A stretch of 14,130 nt of DNA, from assembly GCA_023390245.1 (NCBI GenBank), contig JAEWDF010000008.1:1-14130 (forward strand), written 5' to 3'. The stretch is from Pseudomonadota bacterium (GTDB taxonomy: Bacteria > Pseudomonadota > Alphaproteobacteria > Caulobacterales > Caulobacteraceae). The notes below the pieces were generated by a model. It saw only the letters and a list, made by a program, of their open reading frames with translations, was not told the DNA's origin and did no database searches. Made by a program: the position numbers and the translations under genes. Position 1 is the stretch's first letter, and each line of letters opens with the position of its first letter. Below, in pieces: positions 6,337 to 12,921 of the stretch.

Positions 6337-7995
6337 ATGGCCACCGCAGCGCCCGCCCACGATCACGACCACGACCACGGTCACAAGTTGGGTTTCTTCA
6401 CCCGCTGGTTCCTGTCCACCAACCACAAGGACATCGGGCTGCTCTATCTGGGCTTCTCGATCTTCACGGCCCTGATCGCCGGCGGCCTTTCGGGCCTGAT
6501 CCGCTGGGAGCTGGCCGAGCCGGGCATCCAGCTGTTCAAGGAAGGCACGATCATCCAGCAACTGGGTCTCGTCGAGGCCACCAAGCACGGCTACAACGTG
6601 ACGGTCACGGCCCACGCCCTGATCATGGTGTTCTTCGTGGTCATGCCGGCGACGATGGGCGGCTTCGCCAACTATTTCGTGCCGATCATGATCGGGGCGC
6701 CGGACATGGCGTTCCCGCGCATGAACAACATCTCCTTCTGGCTGCTGGTCGCCGCCTTCATCCTGCTGTGCGTGTCGATGTTCGTCGACGGCGGGCCGGG
6801 ACGGGGCTTCGGCGGCGGCTGGACCGCCTATCCGCCGCTGTCGACGGTGGGCCACACCGGCCCGGCCTTCGACCTGGCGATCTTCTCGCTGCACGTCGCC
6901 GGCGCCTCGTCGATCCTAGGCTCCATCAACTTCATCACCACCATCTTCAACATGCGCGCGCCGGGCATGACCCTTCACCGCATGCCGCTGTTCGCCTGGG
7001 GCGTGCTGGTCACCGCCTTCCTGCTGCTGCTGTCGCTGCCGGTCCTGGCGGGCGCCATCACCATGCTGCTGACGGACCGCAACTTCGGCACCCACTTCTT
7101 CGATCCGGCCGGCGGCGGCGACCCGGTGATGTACCAGCACCTGTTCTGGTTCTTCGGCCACCCCGAAGTCTACATCATGATCCTGCCCGGCTTCGGCATC
7201 ATCAGCCACATCGTCTCGACCTTCTCCAAGAAGCCGATCTTCGGCTACCTGGCCATGGCCTATGCGATGGTCGCCATCGGCTTCATCGGCTTCATTGTGT
7301 GGGCGCACCACATGTACACCGTGGGCATGAGCATCAACCTGCGCGCCTATTTCGTAGCCGCGACGATGATCATCGCCGTGCCGACCGGGGTGAAGATCTT
7401 CTCGTGGATCGCCACCATGTGGGGCGGCTCCATCAGCTTCAAGACGCCCATGCTGTGGGCGATCGGCTTCATCTTCCTGTTCACCGTCGGCGGCGTGACC
7501 GGCGTGGTCCTGTCGAACGCCGGCATCGACTACAGCCTGCACGACACCTACTATGTCGTGGCGCACTTCCACTATGTGCTGTCGCTGGGCGCCATCTTCT
7601 CGCTGTTCGCCGGCTTCTACTACTGGTTCGAGAAGATGTTCGGCGTGAAGTACAACGAGTTCCTGGGCCAGGTGCACTTCTGGATCATGTTCGTCGGCGT
7701 GAACGTGATCTTCTTCCCGCAGCACTTCCTGGGCCTGCAGGGCATGCCGCGCCGCTACATCGACTATCCGGACGCCTTCACCCTGTGGAACCACGTCTCG
7801 TCGATCGGCTACGCCATCACCCTGGTCGGCGTGGTCGTCTTCCTGGTGGTGCTGGTCGAGGCCGCCGTGCGCCGCCGCAAGGCCGACGCCAACCCCTGGG
7901 GCGAGGGCGCCACCACCCTGGAATGGACCCTGTCGTCGCCGCCGCCGGCGCACCAGTTCAACGAACTGCCGGTGGTCAAGGCCGACGAGCACTGA
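6337..7995 (+). CDS. ctaD: Cytochrome c oxidase subunit I (A1-type heme-copper oxidase)
   Basis: The catalytic, proton-pumping subunit in the inner membrane; it reduces O2 at the heme a3-CuB centre. It has 552 residues and 12 expected membrane helices. Low-spin heme a ligands are H93 (TAHALIMVFF) and H412. The heme a3 ligand is H410 in VVAHFHYVLS. CuB ligands are H275 (WFFGHPEVY), H324 and H325 (WAHHMYTVGM), with the cross-linking Y279. Both proton routes are present: D123 (IGAPDMAFPRMNN) for the D-channel, E277 in HPEVY, and K353 (PTGVKIFSWIATMW) for the K-channel, so it is a complete A1-type pump. The N terminus carries an unusual His/Asp run (HDHDHDHGH, residues 8-16). GAGAG at 6328-6332 is the likely ribosome site. 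The gene ends before a tandem repeat and a hairpin that probably reduce read-through. Confidence 0.98.
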   Translation: MATAAPAHDHDHDHGHKLGFFTRWFLSTNHKDIGLLYLGFSIFTALIAGGLSGLIRWELAEPGIQLFKEGTIIQQLGLVEATKHGYNVTVTAHALIMVFFVVMPATMGGFANYFVPIMIGAPDMAFPRMNNISFWLLVAAFILLCVSMFVDGGPGRGFGGGWTAYPPLSTVGHTGPAFDLAIFSLHVAGASSILGSINFITTIFNMRAPGMTLHRMPLFAWGVLVTAFLLLLSLPVLAGAITMLLTDRNFGTHFFDPAGGGDPVMYQHLFWFFGHPEVYIMILPGFGIISHIVSTFSKKPIFGYLAMAYAMVAIGFIGFIVWAHHMYTVGMSINLRAYFVAATMIIAVPTGVKIFSWIATMWGGSISFKTPMLWAIGFIFLFTVGGVTGVVLSNAGIDYSLHDTYYVVAHFHYVLSLGAIFSLFAGFYYWFEKMFGVKYNEFLGQVHFWIMFVGVNVIFFPQHFLGLQGMPRRYIDYPDAFTLWNHVSSIGYAITLVGVVVFLVVLVEAAVRRRKADANPWGEGATTLEWTLSSPPPAHQFNELPVVKADEH

Positions 7996-8006
7996 TCCGT
8001 CCGGCT

Positions 8007-8036
8007 CCGATCCGATTGGCCCCGATCCGATTGGCC
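8007..8036. repeat. Two perfect tandem 15-bp repeats downstream of ctaD
   Basis: CCGATCCGATTGGCC occurs at 8007-8021 and again, identical, at 8022-8036. The pair is flanked by nested inverted arms: CTGATC (7992-7997) pairs with GATCAG (8043-8048), and GGCTC (8003-8007) pairs with GAGCC (8038-8042). The repeats would therefore sit in the loop of a long imperfect stem that starts at the ctaD stop codon. The role is unknown; possibilities are mRNA 3'-end protection or a slippage product. Confidence 0.7.
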
Positions 8037-8049
8037 TGAGCCGATCAGC

Positions 8050-8081
8050 AAGGCCGTCCCCTCCACGAGGGGGCGGCCTTT
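8050..8081 (+). terminator. Strong hairpin, probable (partial) terminator after ctaD
   Basis: AAGGCCGTCCCC (8050-8061), loop TCCACGA, GGGGGCGGCCTT (8069-8080): a 12-bp stem with one G-U pair, then TTTCGCTTT. The stem is strong but the T-run is broken, so it may end most ctaCD transcripts while letting some through to ctaB. It may instead act as a 3' stabiliser that raises ctaCD mRNA over the assembly genes. Confidence 0.7.
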
Positions 8082-8111
8082 CGCTTTCCAGTATGCTATC
8101 TGCCCGCGACC

Positions 8112-9077
8112 ATGACCGACGCCCAGACCCGCCCCCTGCTGTCCACCGCCCAGCCGGAAGACTTCTTCCAACTGCTGAAGCCGCGCGTGATGTCGCTTGT
8201 GGTGTTCACGGCCGCGACCGGCCTGATCGTGGCGCCGGGGCCGACCAATCTGTTCGTCGGCCTGATCGCGGTGCTGTGCATCGCCGTGGGCGCGGGGGCG
8301 GCCGGGGCGCTGAACATGGCGCTGGAAGGCGAGAGCGACGCCCTGATGCGGCGCACGCGCGGCCGGCCCGTCGCCGCCGGGCGGGTGCGCAAGAACGACG
8401 CCATGGCCTTCGGCGTGATCCTGAGCCTCTTCTCGGTCATGCTGCTGGGGATGAACGCCAACTGGCTGGCGGCCGGCCTGCTGGCGCTGACCATCGTCTA
8501 TTACGCCGGCTTCTACACCCTGCTGCTGAAGCGCCGGACGCCCCAGAACATCGTCATCGGCGGGGCGGCGGGCGCCTTCCCGCCGGTGATCGGCTGGGCC
8601 GCCGCGACCGGCCAGGCGCCGTGGCAGGCCTGGCTGCTGTTCCTGATCATCTTCCTGTGGACCCCGCCGCACAGCTGGGCCCTGGCCCTCTATTCGGCCG
8701 GCGACTACGCCAAGGCGGGCATCCCGATGATGCCGGTGGCGCGGGGCGCCCGCTCCACGCGGCGCCAGATCATGGCCTACAGCCTGGTGTTCGTGCCCGC
8801 GGCCGTGGCGCCGGGACTGCTCGGCCTGGGCGGTCGCGTCTATCTGGCCGTCTCGGTGCTGGGCGGCCTGGCCTTCCTGGGCCTGGCGCTGCGGCTGCTG
8901 CGCTCGCGCGCGGGGGAGGAGCCCGACAAGGCCGAGGCGGTGGGACGCGACGCCGCATTGTACGACGTGCGCGCCCAGGCCAAGCCGGCGCGCGACCTGT
9001 TCGCCTTCTCCATCCTCTATCTGATGGCGCTGTTCGCGGCGCTGCTGGTGGAGGCCCTGCCGACCATGGGAGCGTGA
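8112..9077 (+). CDS. ctaB: Protoheme IX farnesyltransferase (heme O synthase)
   Basis: A UbiA-superfamily membrane prenyltransferase of 321 residues that converts heme B plus farnesyl diphosphate to heme O, the precursor of the heme A used by CtaD. Motifs: FFQLLKPRVMSLVVFTAATG (18-37), and the first Mg-diphosphate site NMALEGESDALMRRTRGRP (68-86). There the usual NxxxDxxxD reads N68-E72-D76, a conservative Asp-to-Glu change. Next is YTLLLKRRTPQNIVIGGAAG (135-154), and the second site WTPPHSWALALYSAGDYAKAGIP (read across 183-205). About nine membrane helices are expected. The ATG at 8112 has no Shine-Dalgarno sequence, no in-frame ATG/GTG lies between the terminator and it, and the next Met (codon 27) would cut into the first motif. 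ctaF begins 4 bases after its stop. Confidence 0.96.
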   Translation: MTDAQTRPLLSTAQPEDFFQLLKPRVMSLVVFTAATGLIVAPGPTNLFVGLIAVLCIAVGAGAAGALNMALEGESDALMRRTRGRPVAAGRVRKNDAMAFGVILSLFSVMLLGMNANWLAAGLLALTIVYYAGFYTLLLKRRTPQNIVIGGAAGAFPPVIGWAAATGQAPWQAWLLFLIIFLWTPPHSWALALYSAGDYAKAGIPMMPVARGARSTRRQIMAYSLVFVPAAVAPGLLGLGGRVYLAVSVLGGLAFLGLALRLLRSRAGEEPDKAEAVGRDAALYDVRAQAKPARDLFAFSILYLMALFAALLVEALPTMGA

Positions 9078-9081
9078 TCCG

Positions 9082-9255
9082 ATGCAACTGACCCCCGAGG
9101 AACTGCGCGCCCGCAAGCGGCGCAACCTGTGGATCGCCCTGGGCCTGGTCGCCTTCATCGTGCTGGTGTTCGCGACCACCATCGTGCGGCTGCAGCGCAA
9201 TCAGGAAGCCGACCGGGCCGCGCGCGCCCTGGCGGCGGCGGAGGCCCCCCGGTGA
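9082..9255 (+). CDS. Small single-pass membrane protein, CtaF/CoxF-like
   Basis: A 57-residue protein, MQLTPEELRARKRRNLWIAL..., with a basic cytoplasmic N terminus (RARKRR), one transmembrane helix at about 16-35 and a short polar, Ala-rich C-terminal tail. A start at ATG 9082 has GGGAG at 9068-9072. It begins 4 bases after ctaB and its stop overlaps the ctaG GTG start (GTGA), so it is tightly coupled to both. In alphaproteobacterial oxidase operons a tiny ORF of this size and topology regularly lies between ctaB and ctaG (CoxF/CtaF). Its function is not established; a role in oxidase assembly or in CtaG delivery is inferred from position only. Confidence 0.82.
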   Translation: MQLTPEELRARKRRNLWIALGLVAFIVLVFATTIVRLQRNQEADRAARALAAAEAPR

Positions 9256-9791
9256 ACGAGCGCCGCCGCAACCTGATCGCCATCGCCTGCGTGGTGACGG
9301 TCATGGGCATGACCGGAGCGGCCTTCGCGGCGGTGCCGCTGTACCGGATGTTCTGCCAGGTGACCGGCTTCGACGGCACGGTGCGCAAGGCCGAGGTCGC
9401 GCCGGACCGGGTGCTGGACCAGACGGTGCTGGTCCGTTTCGACACCAATGTGCGCGGCGCACCGGTGACGTTCACCGCCGAGCAGGTCAGCCAGCGCGTG
9501 CGCATCGGCGAGACCGGCCTGGCCTATTTCGACGTGACCAACACCTCGGACAAGCCGGTCCACGTCCGCGCCGGCTACAATGTCGTGCCGGAATACACCG
9601 GCCCCTATTTCCAGAAGCTGGAGTGCTTCTGCTTCACCACCCAGACCATCGCGGCGGGCGAGACGCGCCAGTTCCCGATGCAGTATTTCATCGCCCCCGA
9701 ACTGGCGACGGACCGCGAGGCGCGCGGGGCGCGCGAGATCACCCTCAGCTACACCTTCTATCCGGCCGACGATCCGGCGGCGAAGGGGTGA
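9252..9791 (+). CDS. ctaG: Cytochrome c oxidase copper chaperone CtaG (Cox11 family)
   Basis: An inner-membrane protein with a periplasmic copper-binding domain, needed to load CuB into subunit I. It has 179 residues. A membrane anchor lies at about 8-29, followed by PLYRMFCQVTGFDGT (29-43), whose C35 is the conserved membrane-proximal cysteine. An immunoglobulin-like beta domain follows. The copper motif CFCF is at 125-128 (C125 and C127) within GPYFQKLECFCFTTQT, and FPMQYFIAPEL (141-151) replaces the usual MPVxFxVDP strand. The start is GTG 9252, supported by GGAGG at 9240-9244 with 7-base spacing and by the conserved N terminus NERRRNLIAIAC; the longer upstream frame is a shadow of ctaF. 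The next confident gene is 305 bases away, which separates ctaG from its usual neighbour ctaE. Confidence 0.95.
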   Translation: MNERRRNLIAIACVVTVMGMTGAAFAAVPLYRMFCQVTGFDGTVRKAEVAPDRVLDQTVLVRFDTNVRGAPVTFTAEQVSQRVRIGETGLAYFDVTNTSDKPVHVRAGYNVVPEYTGPYFQKLECFCFTTQTIAAGETRQFPMQYFIAPELATDREARGAREITLSYTFYPADDPAAKG

Positions 9792-10096
9792 GGCCCGGCG
9801 TCGACGTCTCCGGCGTCGGCTGCGATGCACTGTCGGCGCCGGGCTGGTTCGACGTCGCCGACCCGCCGGCGCCGCTGTCGGTCTTGGCCAACAGGGCGTT
9901 CGCCCTCCAGGAGCGGAACGCCTAGGCAATCGTCGTTCGCCGATGCCCATCCTTCCGCCGCGTCCGCAAGACGGACTCGGAAGGACGGCGCCGGAAGCGT
10001 GGAAATCCGAATGGCGATGGGTCGGCCAAATCCGGCTTGCCGCCCTGCGCGTTCATGGCCCAGCATGAGCGCTGACGGCGGAGCGGAAGGAAACGA
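9792..10096 (+). other. 305-bp gap between ctaG and the next gene, with two inverted repeats
   Basis: I see no convincing gene here. Two foldable elements are present. The first pairs GGCGTTC (9895-9901) with GAACGCC (9916-9922). The second is larger: TCCTTCCG (9950-9957) pairs with CGGAAGGA (9978-9985), enclosing GTCCG (9962-9966) and CGGAC (9972-9976) around the loop CAAGA, a two-part stem of 8 and 5 bp with a 4/1 internal loop. Neither has a T-run, so they are not standard intrinsic terminators but may end or stabilise the ctaBFG transcript. A GTG at 9788 overlapping the ctaG stop opens a 45-codon frame to 9925; it is too weakly supported to call a gene. GGAAGGAA at 10085-10092 is the ribosome site of the next gene. 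Confidence 0.5.
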
Positions 10097-10783
10097 ATGC
10101 GCGGCTTGGATTTCAGTTCGTGGCACAGCCTGCTGGCCACCCTGATCGGCCTGGCGCTGGTCACCCTGATCGGCATGGGCATCCGGCTGCTGATGATGGT
10201 CACCATCCAGCAGCGGCGCGAACGCATGAACCGCCAGATCAACGAGCGGCTGCGCGTCCTGATCGCGGCCTACAAAACCCTGGGCGGGTCCTTCACCGGC
10301 GACCTGAAGGTCGATCCGACGCACCGGCGCGACCTGCGCCGACGCCAGGACCAGGCGGAGGAGGGCGCGGCGACGCTGGACCTGAGCGGCGGATCGGACC
10401 GCGCCCGGCGCGTGCGCGACGCGGTCGAAGGCGCGCTGTCGGACGTCCTACTGCTCGGGACGGAGGCGCAGGTCCGCCTGGCCGGCCAAGCCGCGGCGGA
10501 ACTGGTCGCCGGTCGGCCGGTGCATGTCGACGAACTGGTGGTTTCCCTGCGCGACTTCATCCGCAAGGCCCTGGACCTCGACCCCGTCCCGGCCGGTCTG
10601 GTCCTGCCCAGCCAAGGGCCGACGCGGCCGTCCGCGGGCGGCGGCAAGGGCGGTGGCCGCGAGGCGGGCGGACGCGGCGGCGGTGGAGGCGGCGGGATGG
10701 GCATGGGGATGGGCGGCGGCATGGGCGGCGGCCTCGGCTCGGGCGGGGACGAAACGGCCGCCGACCCGCACGGACGGGGATAA
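10097..10783 (+). CDS. Uncharacterised single-pass membrane protein with Gly/Met-rich C-terminal tail
   Basis: I do not recognise a named family. The 228-residue protein has a transmembrane helix at about 10-36 and a basic stretch just after it (QQRRERMNRQINERLR), suggesting a cytoplasmic body. A helical domain follows at about 45-165. It contains LIAAYKTLGGSFTGDLKVDP (55-74), a charged RRDLRRRQDQAEEG segment, RRVRDAVEGALSDVLLLGTE (104-123) and VDELVVSLRDFIRKALDLDP (144-163). It ends with a low-complexity tail at 180-217, mostly glycine with a GMGMGMGGGMGGG run. The start ATG 10097 has GGAAGGAA at 10085-10092. The motif-rich central domain, clean ribosome site and length argue for a real gene. 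It lies inside the oxidase cluster between ctaG and ctaE, but gaps of 305 and 97 bases on either side suggest an independent unit. The methionines could suggest copper contact, but this is speculation. Confidence 0.75.
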   Translation: MRGLDFSSWHSLLATLIGLALVTLIGMGIRLLMMVTIQQRRERMNRQINERLRVLIAAYKTLGGSFTGDLKVDPTHRRDLRRRQDQAEEGAATLDLSGGSDRARRVRDAVEGALSDVLLLGTEAQVRLAGQAAAELVAGRPVHVDELVVSLRDFIRKALDLDPVPAGLVLPSQGPTRPSAGGGKGGGREAGGRGGGGGGGMGMGMGGGMGGGLGSGGDETAADPHGRG

Positions 10784-10804
10784 AGGCCGAAAGGCGGCGA
10801 CCCA

Positions 10805-10834
10805 CTGGCGCGGCGAAAAAGGGGACGCTATAGC
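10805..10834 (+). promoter_or_regulatory. Possible housekeeping promoter for ctaE
   Basis: GCTATAGC at 10827-10834 is close to the Caulobacter-type -10 box GCTANAWC and is itself an 8-bp palindrome. CTGGCGC at 10805-10811 matches 5 of 7 positions of TTGACGS. The spacer of 15 is one longer than the usual 10-14. Transcription would begin about 40 bases before ctaE, in an otherwise unused 97-bp gap. The -10 is good and the -35 is weak. Confidence 0.38.
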
Positions 10835-10880
10835 CGGGGGCGAAGGCGACTCCATCGCCGCGCCTCTAGAGATGAAACGC

Positions 10881-11789
10881 ATGGCCGACGCTCACGCCGT
10901 TCCGCAACACGACTATCATCTGGTCAATCCCAGCCCCTGGCCGCTGGTGTCGTCGATGTCGGCGGCCGTGATGTTCATCGGCGCCGTGATCTGGATGAAG
11001 GGTCTGGCCTCCGCCGACTCGGGCCCGATCGCGGCCGCCTTCCTGGCCGACGGCCGCCCCGGCGTCTTCTTCGCCGGCCTGGCGGGCGTGCTGGTGTCGA
11101 TGTTCGGCTGGTGGTCGGACGTGATCAGGGAATCCAAGGCGGGCGACCACACGCCGGTCGTGTCGATCGGCCTGCGCTACGGCATGCTGCTGTTCATCGT
11201 CTCGGAAGTGATGTTCTTCGCGGCCTTCTTCTGGATGTTCTTCGACATGGCCATCTTCCACGAGTCGCGCGCCCTGACGCCGGAAGTGGGGAACTGGGCG
11301 GACACGGCCAAGGCCTGGTCGACCTGGCCGCCGAAGGGCGTGGAGGTCCTGAGCCCCTGGCAACTGCCGCTGCTGAACACCGTGACCCTGCTGCTCAGCG
11401 GCTGCACCGTCACCTGGTCGCACCACGCGCTCCAGGTCGGCGACCGCAAGGGCGCGATCCAGGGCCTGGTCCTGACCGTGGCGCTGGGCGTGCTGTTCAC
11501 CTGCGTCCAGGCCTATGAGTACCACCACATCCTGCACGAGAAGCTGTTCTTCAACGAGGAAGCGATCAACTCGGGCCTGTACGGGTCGGTCTTCTTCATG
11601 GCGACGGGCTTCCACGGCTTCCACGTCCTGGTCGGCACCATCTTCCTGACGGTGTGCCTGATCCGCCTGCTGCGCGGCGACTTCACCCCGCAGAAGCATT
11701 TCGGCTTCGAGGCGGCGGCCTGGTACTGGCACTTCGTGGACGTGGTCTGGCTGTTCCTGTTCGCCTTCGTCTACGTCGTCTTCGGTTGA
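10881..11789 (+). CDS. ctaE: Cytochrome c oxidase subunit III
   Basis: Subunit III binds lipids beside subunit I and sustains its proton uptake. It has 302 residues and seven expected membrane helices. Recognisable segments are HDYHLVNPSPWPL (10-22), GWWSDVIRESKAGDHTPVV (76-94), LRYGMLLFIVSEVMFFAAFF (98-117) with the conserved membrane glutamate E109, SPWQLPLLNTVTLLLSG (158-174), GFHGFHVLVGTIFL (243-256) and the C-terminal WYWHFVDVVWLFLF (281-294). The ATG at 10881 (MADAHAVPQHDYHLV) is preferred over ATG 10872: AGAGA at 10868-10872 is well spaced for it and the family starts there, while the earlier ATG has no ribosome site. The stop overlaps the TTG start of the DUF983 gene. It is separated from ctaG by the uncharacterised gene, unlike the usual adjacent order. 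Confidence 0.97.
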   Translation: MADAHAVPQHDYHLVNPSPWPLVSSMSAAVMFIGAVIWMKGLASADSGPIAAAFLADGRPGVFFAGLAGVLVSMFGWWSDVIRESKAGDHTPVVSIGLRYGMLLFIVSEVMFFAAFFWMFFDMAIFHESRALTPEVGNWADTAKAWSTWPPKGVEVLSPWQLPLLNTVTLLLSGCTVTWSHHALQVGDRKGAIQGLVLTVALGVLFTCVQAYEYHHILHEKLFFNEEAINSGLYGSVFFMATGFHGFHVLVGTIFLTVCLIRLLRGDFTPQKHFGFEAAAWYWHFVDVVWLFLFAFVYVVFG

Positions 11790-12223
11790 TCGAAGACCCC
11801 CAGACGGTTCACGCGGCGCGGGACGAGGGATCGTCCCGCGCCGTCGCCGTTTCGGCCGTCCGCGCGGGGCTGGCGTGCCGCTGCCCGCGCTGTGGCGAGG
11901 GCCGGCTGTTCGACGGGCTGCTGAAGGTGCGCCCGGCCTGCGCCGCGTGCGGGCTGGACTTGGCTGCGATCCAGACCGGCGACGGGCCGGCGACCTTCAT
12001 CATGCAGATCGCCGGCTTCGTCGTGGGCTTTTCCGCCCTGTTCGTGGAGATCCGCTTCCATCCGCCGATGTGGCTGCACCTGCTGATCTGGCTGCCGCTG
12101 GTGGTGGTTCTCTCGCTGGCGCTGATGCGGCCGGGCCGGGGCCTGATGATCGCCCTGCAGTACCGCAGCCAGACGGAGCGGTCCTCCGCCGTTCCGCCGC
12201 GCGCCTCGGGGACGGATCAATGA
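11786..12223 (+). CDS. DUF983 zinc-ribbon membrane protein
   Basis: A 145-residue protein of the DUF983 family. Residues 27-60 hold the Cys cluster: LACRCPRCGEGRLFDG (C31, C33, C36) followed by CAACGLDL (C52, C55), a probable zinc ribbon. GDGPATFIMQIAGFVVG leads into two transmembrane helices at about 69-89 and 95-115, and the tail is short and polar. The family is routinely encoded between ctaE and surf1 in alphaproteobacteria and is presumed to help oxidase assembly, but no activity is proven. The start is uncertain. TTG 11786 gives a TTGA overlap with the ctaE stop but has no ribosome site; no ATG or GTG lies between there and the Cys cluster. The stop overlaps the SURF1 start (ATGA). Confidence 0.85.
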   Translation: MIEDPQTVHAARDEGSSRAVAVSAVRAGLACRCPRCGEGRLFDGLLKVRPACAACGLDLAAIQTGDGPATFIMQIAGFVVGFSALFVEIRFHPPMWLHLLIWLPLVVVLSLALMRPGRGLMIALQYRSQTERSSAVPPRASGTDQ

Positions 12224-12921
12224 GGCGCTTTCCCTGGGTTCTGACCGTCCTGACGGCCGTCCTGTTCGTCGCCCTGGTCTCGCTGGGCGTGTGGCAGGTG
12301 CAGCGGTTGAAGTGGAAGGAGGGGCTGATCGACGCCGCCGCCGCCGCGGCGGCCCGGCCTCCGGTTCCGCTCGACGACCTGCCGGCGGGCGGCGACATCG
12401 AGTTCAGGAAGGCGATGATCGTCTGTCCGGGCCTGGCGACCGCGCCCTATGTCGAGTTGCAGACCATCCATGAGGGCCAGGCCGGCGTGCGCCTGATCTC
12501 CGTCTGCCGGCCGACGGGGACGCCGGCCGCCCTGATGATCGACCGGGGCTTCATCCCCGAAACCGTCTCGGCTCGCCCGCGCGTCCAGCCCTCGACCCTG
12601 CCGATCGTGCTGGTCGGGGAGTTCCGCGCCACCCCCCGGCCCGGCGCCCTGACGCCGCCGGCGGCGAACGGCCGCTTCTACGCCCGCGACTATCCGGCCA
12701 TGGCCAAGGCCCTGGGCGCGACCGGCCCGGTGCGGCCCGAGACCGTCTTCGCCCTGACGGCGATAAATCCGGAACTGGGCGCGCTCCAGCCGTCGGCGCC
12801 GCCGGCCGCCTTCTCCAACAACCATCTGGGCTACGCCCTGACATGGTTCGGGCTGGCGATCGCCCTGATCGGCTTCTATGCCGCGCTGCTCCGCCGCCGG
12901 CTGAAGAAAGACCCATCCTGA
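12220..12921 (+). CDS. SURF1 family cytochrome oxidase assembly protein
   Basis: SURF1 (Shy1 in yeast) binds heme a and helps place it in subunit I. The 233-residue protein has the family layout: an N-terminal transmembrane helix (about 7-24) running into LGVWQVQRLKWKEGLI (22-37), a large periplasmic domain with LMIDRGFIP (105-113) and NGRFYARDYPAMAKALG (150-166), and the signature NNHLGYALTWFGLA (200-213) at the second membrane helix (about 204-225), ending in a basic tail. The length is normal. ATG 12220 overlaps the DUF983 stop, with GGGGA at 12208-12212. Its own stop overlaps the presumed peptidase start. It completes the set of heme- and copper-insertion factors in the cluster. Confidence 0.95.
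   Translation: MRRFPWVLTVLTAVLFVALVSLGVWQVQRLKWKEGLIDAAAAAAARPPVPLDDLPAGGDIEFRKAMIVCPGLATAPYVELQTIHEGQAGVRLISVCRPTGTPAALMIDRGFIPETVSARPRVQPSTLPIVLVGEFRATPRPGALTPPAANGRFYARDYPAMAKALGATGPVRPETVFALTAINPELGALQPSAPPAAFSNNHLGYALTWFGLAIALIGFYAALLRRRLKKDPS

Noticed and set aside
5269..6894. A 541-codon open frame on the minus strand across ctaC and the start of ctaD.
   Set aside because: It is antisense to two clear oxidase genes, has a repetitive His/Asp/Arg/Gly composition typical of GC-rich shadow frames, and shows no domain.
7809..9200. A 463-codon minus-strand open frame across the ctaD end, ctaB and ctaF.
   Set aside because: Shadow of real plus-strand genes; composition is Arg/His/Gln/Gly-rich and it crosses the terminator hairpin.
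10845..10859. GGCGA-CTCCA-TCGCC hairpin in the ctaE leader.
   Set aside because: Five base pairs only; too weak to call a regulatory structure without conservation data.
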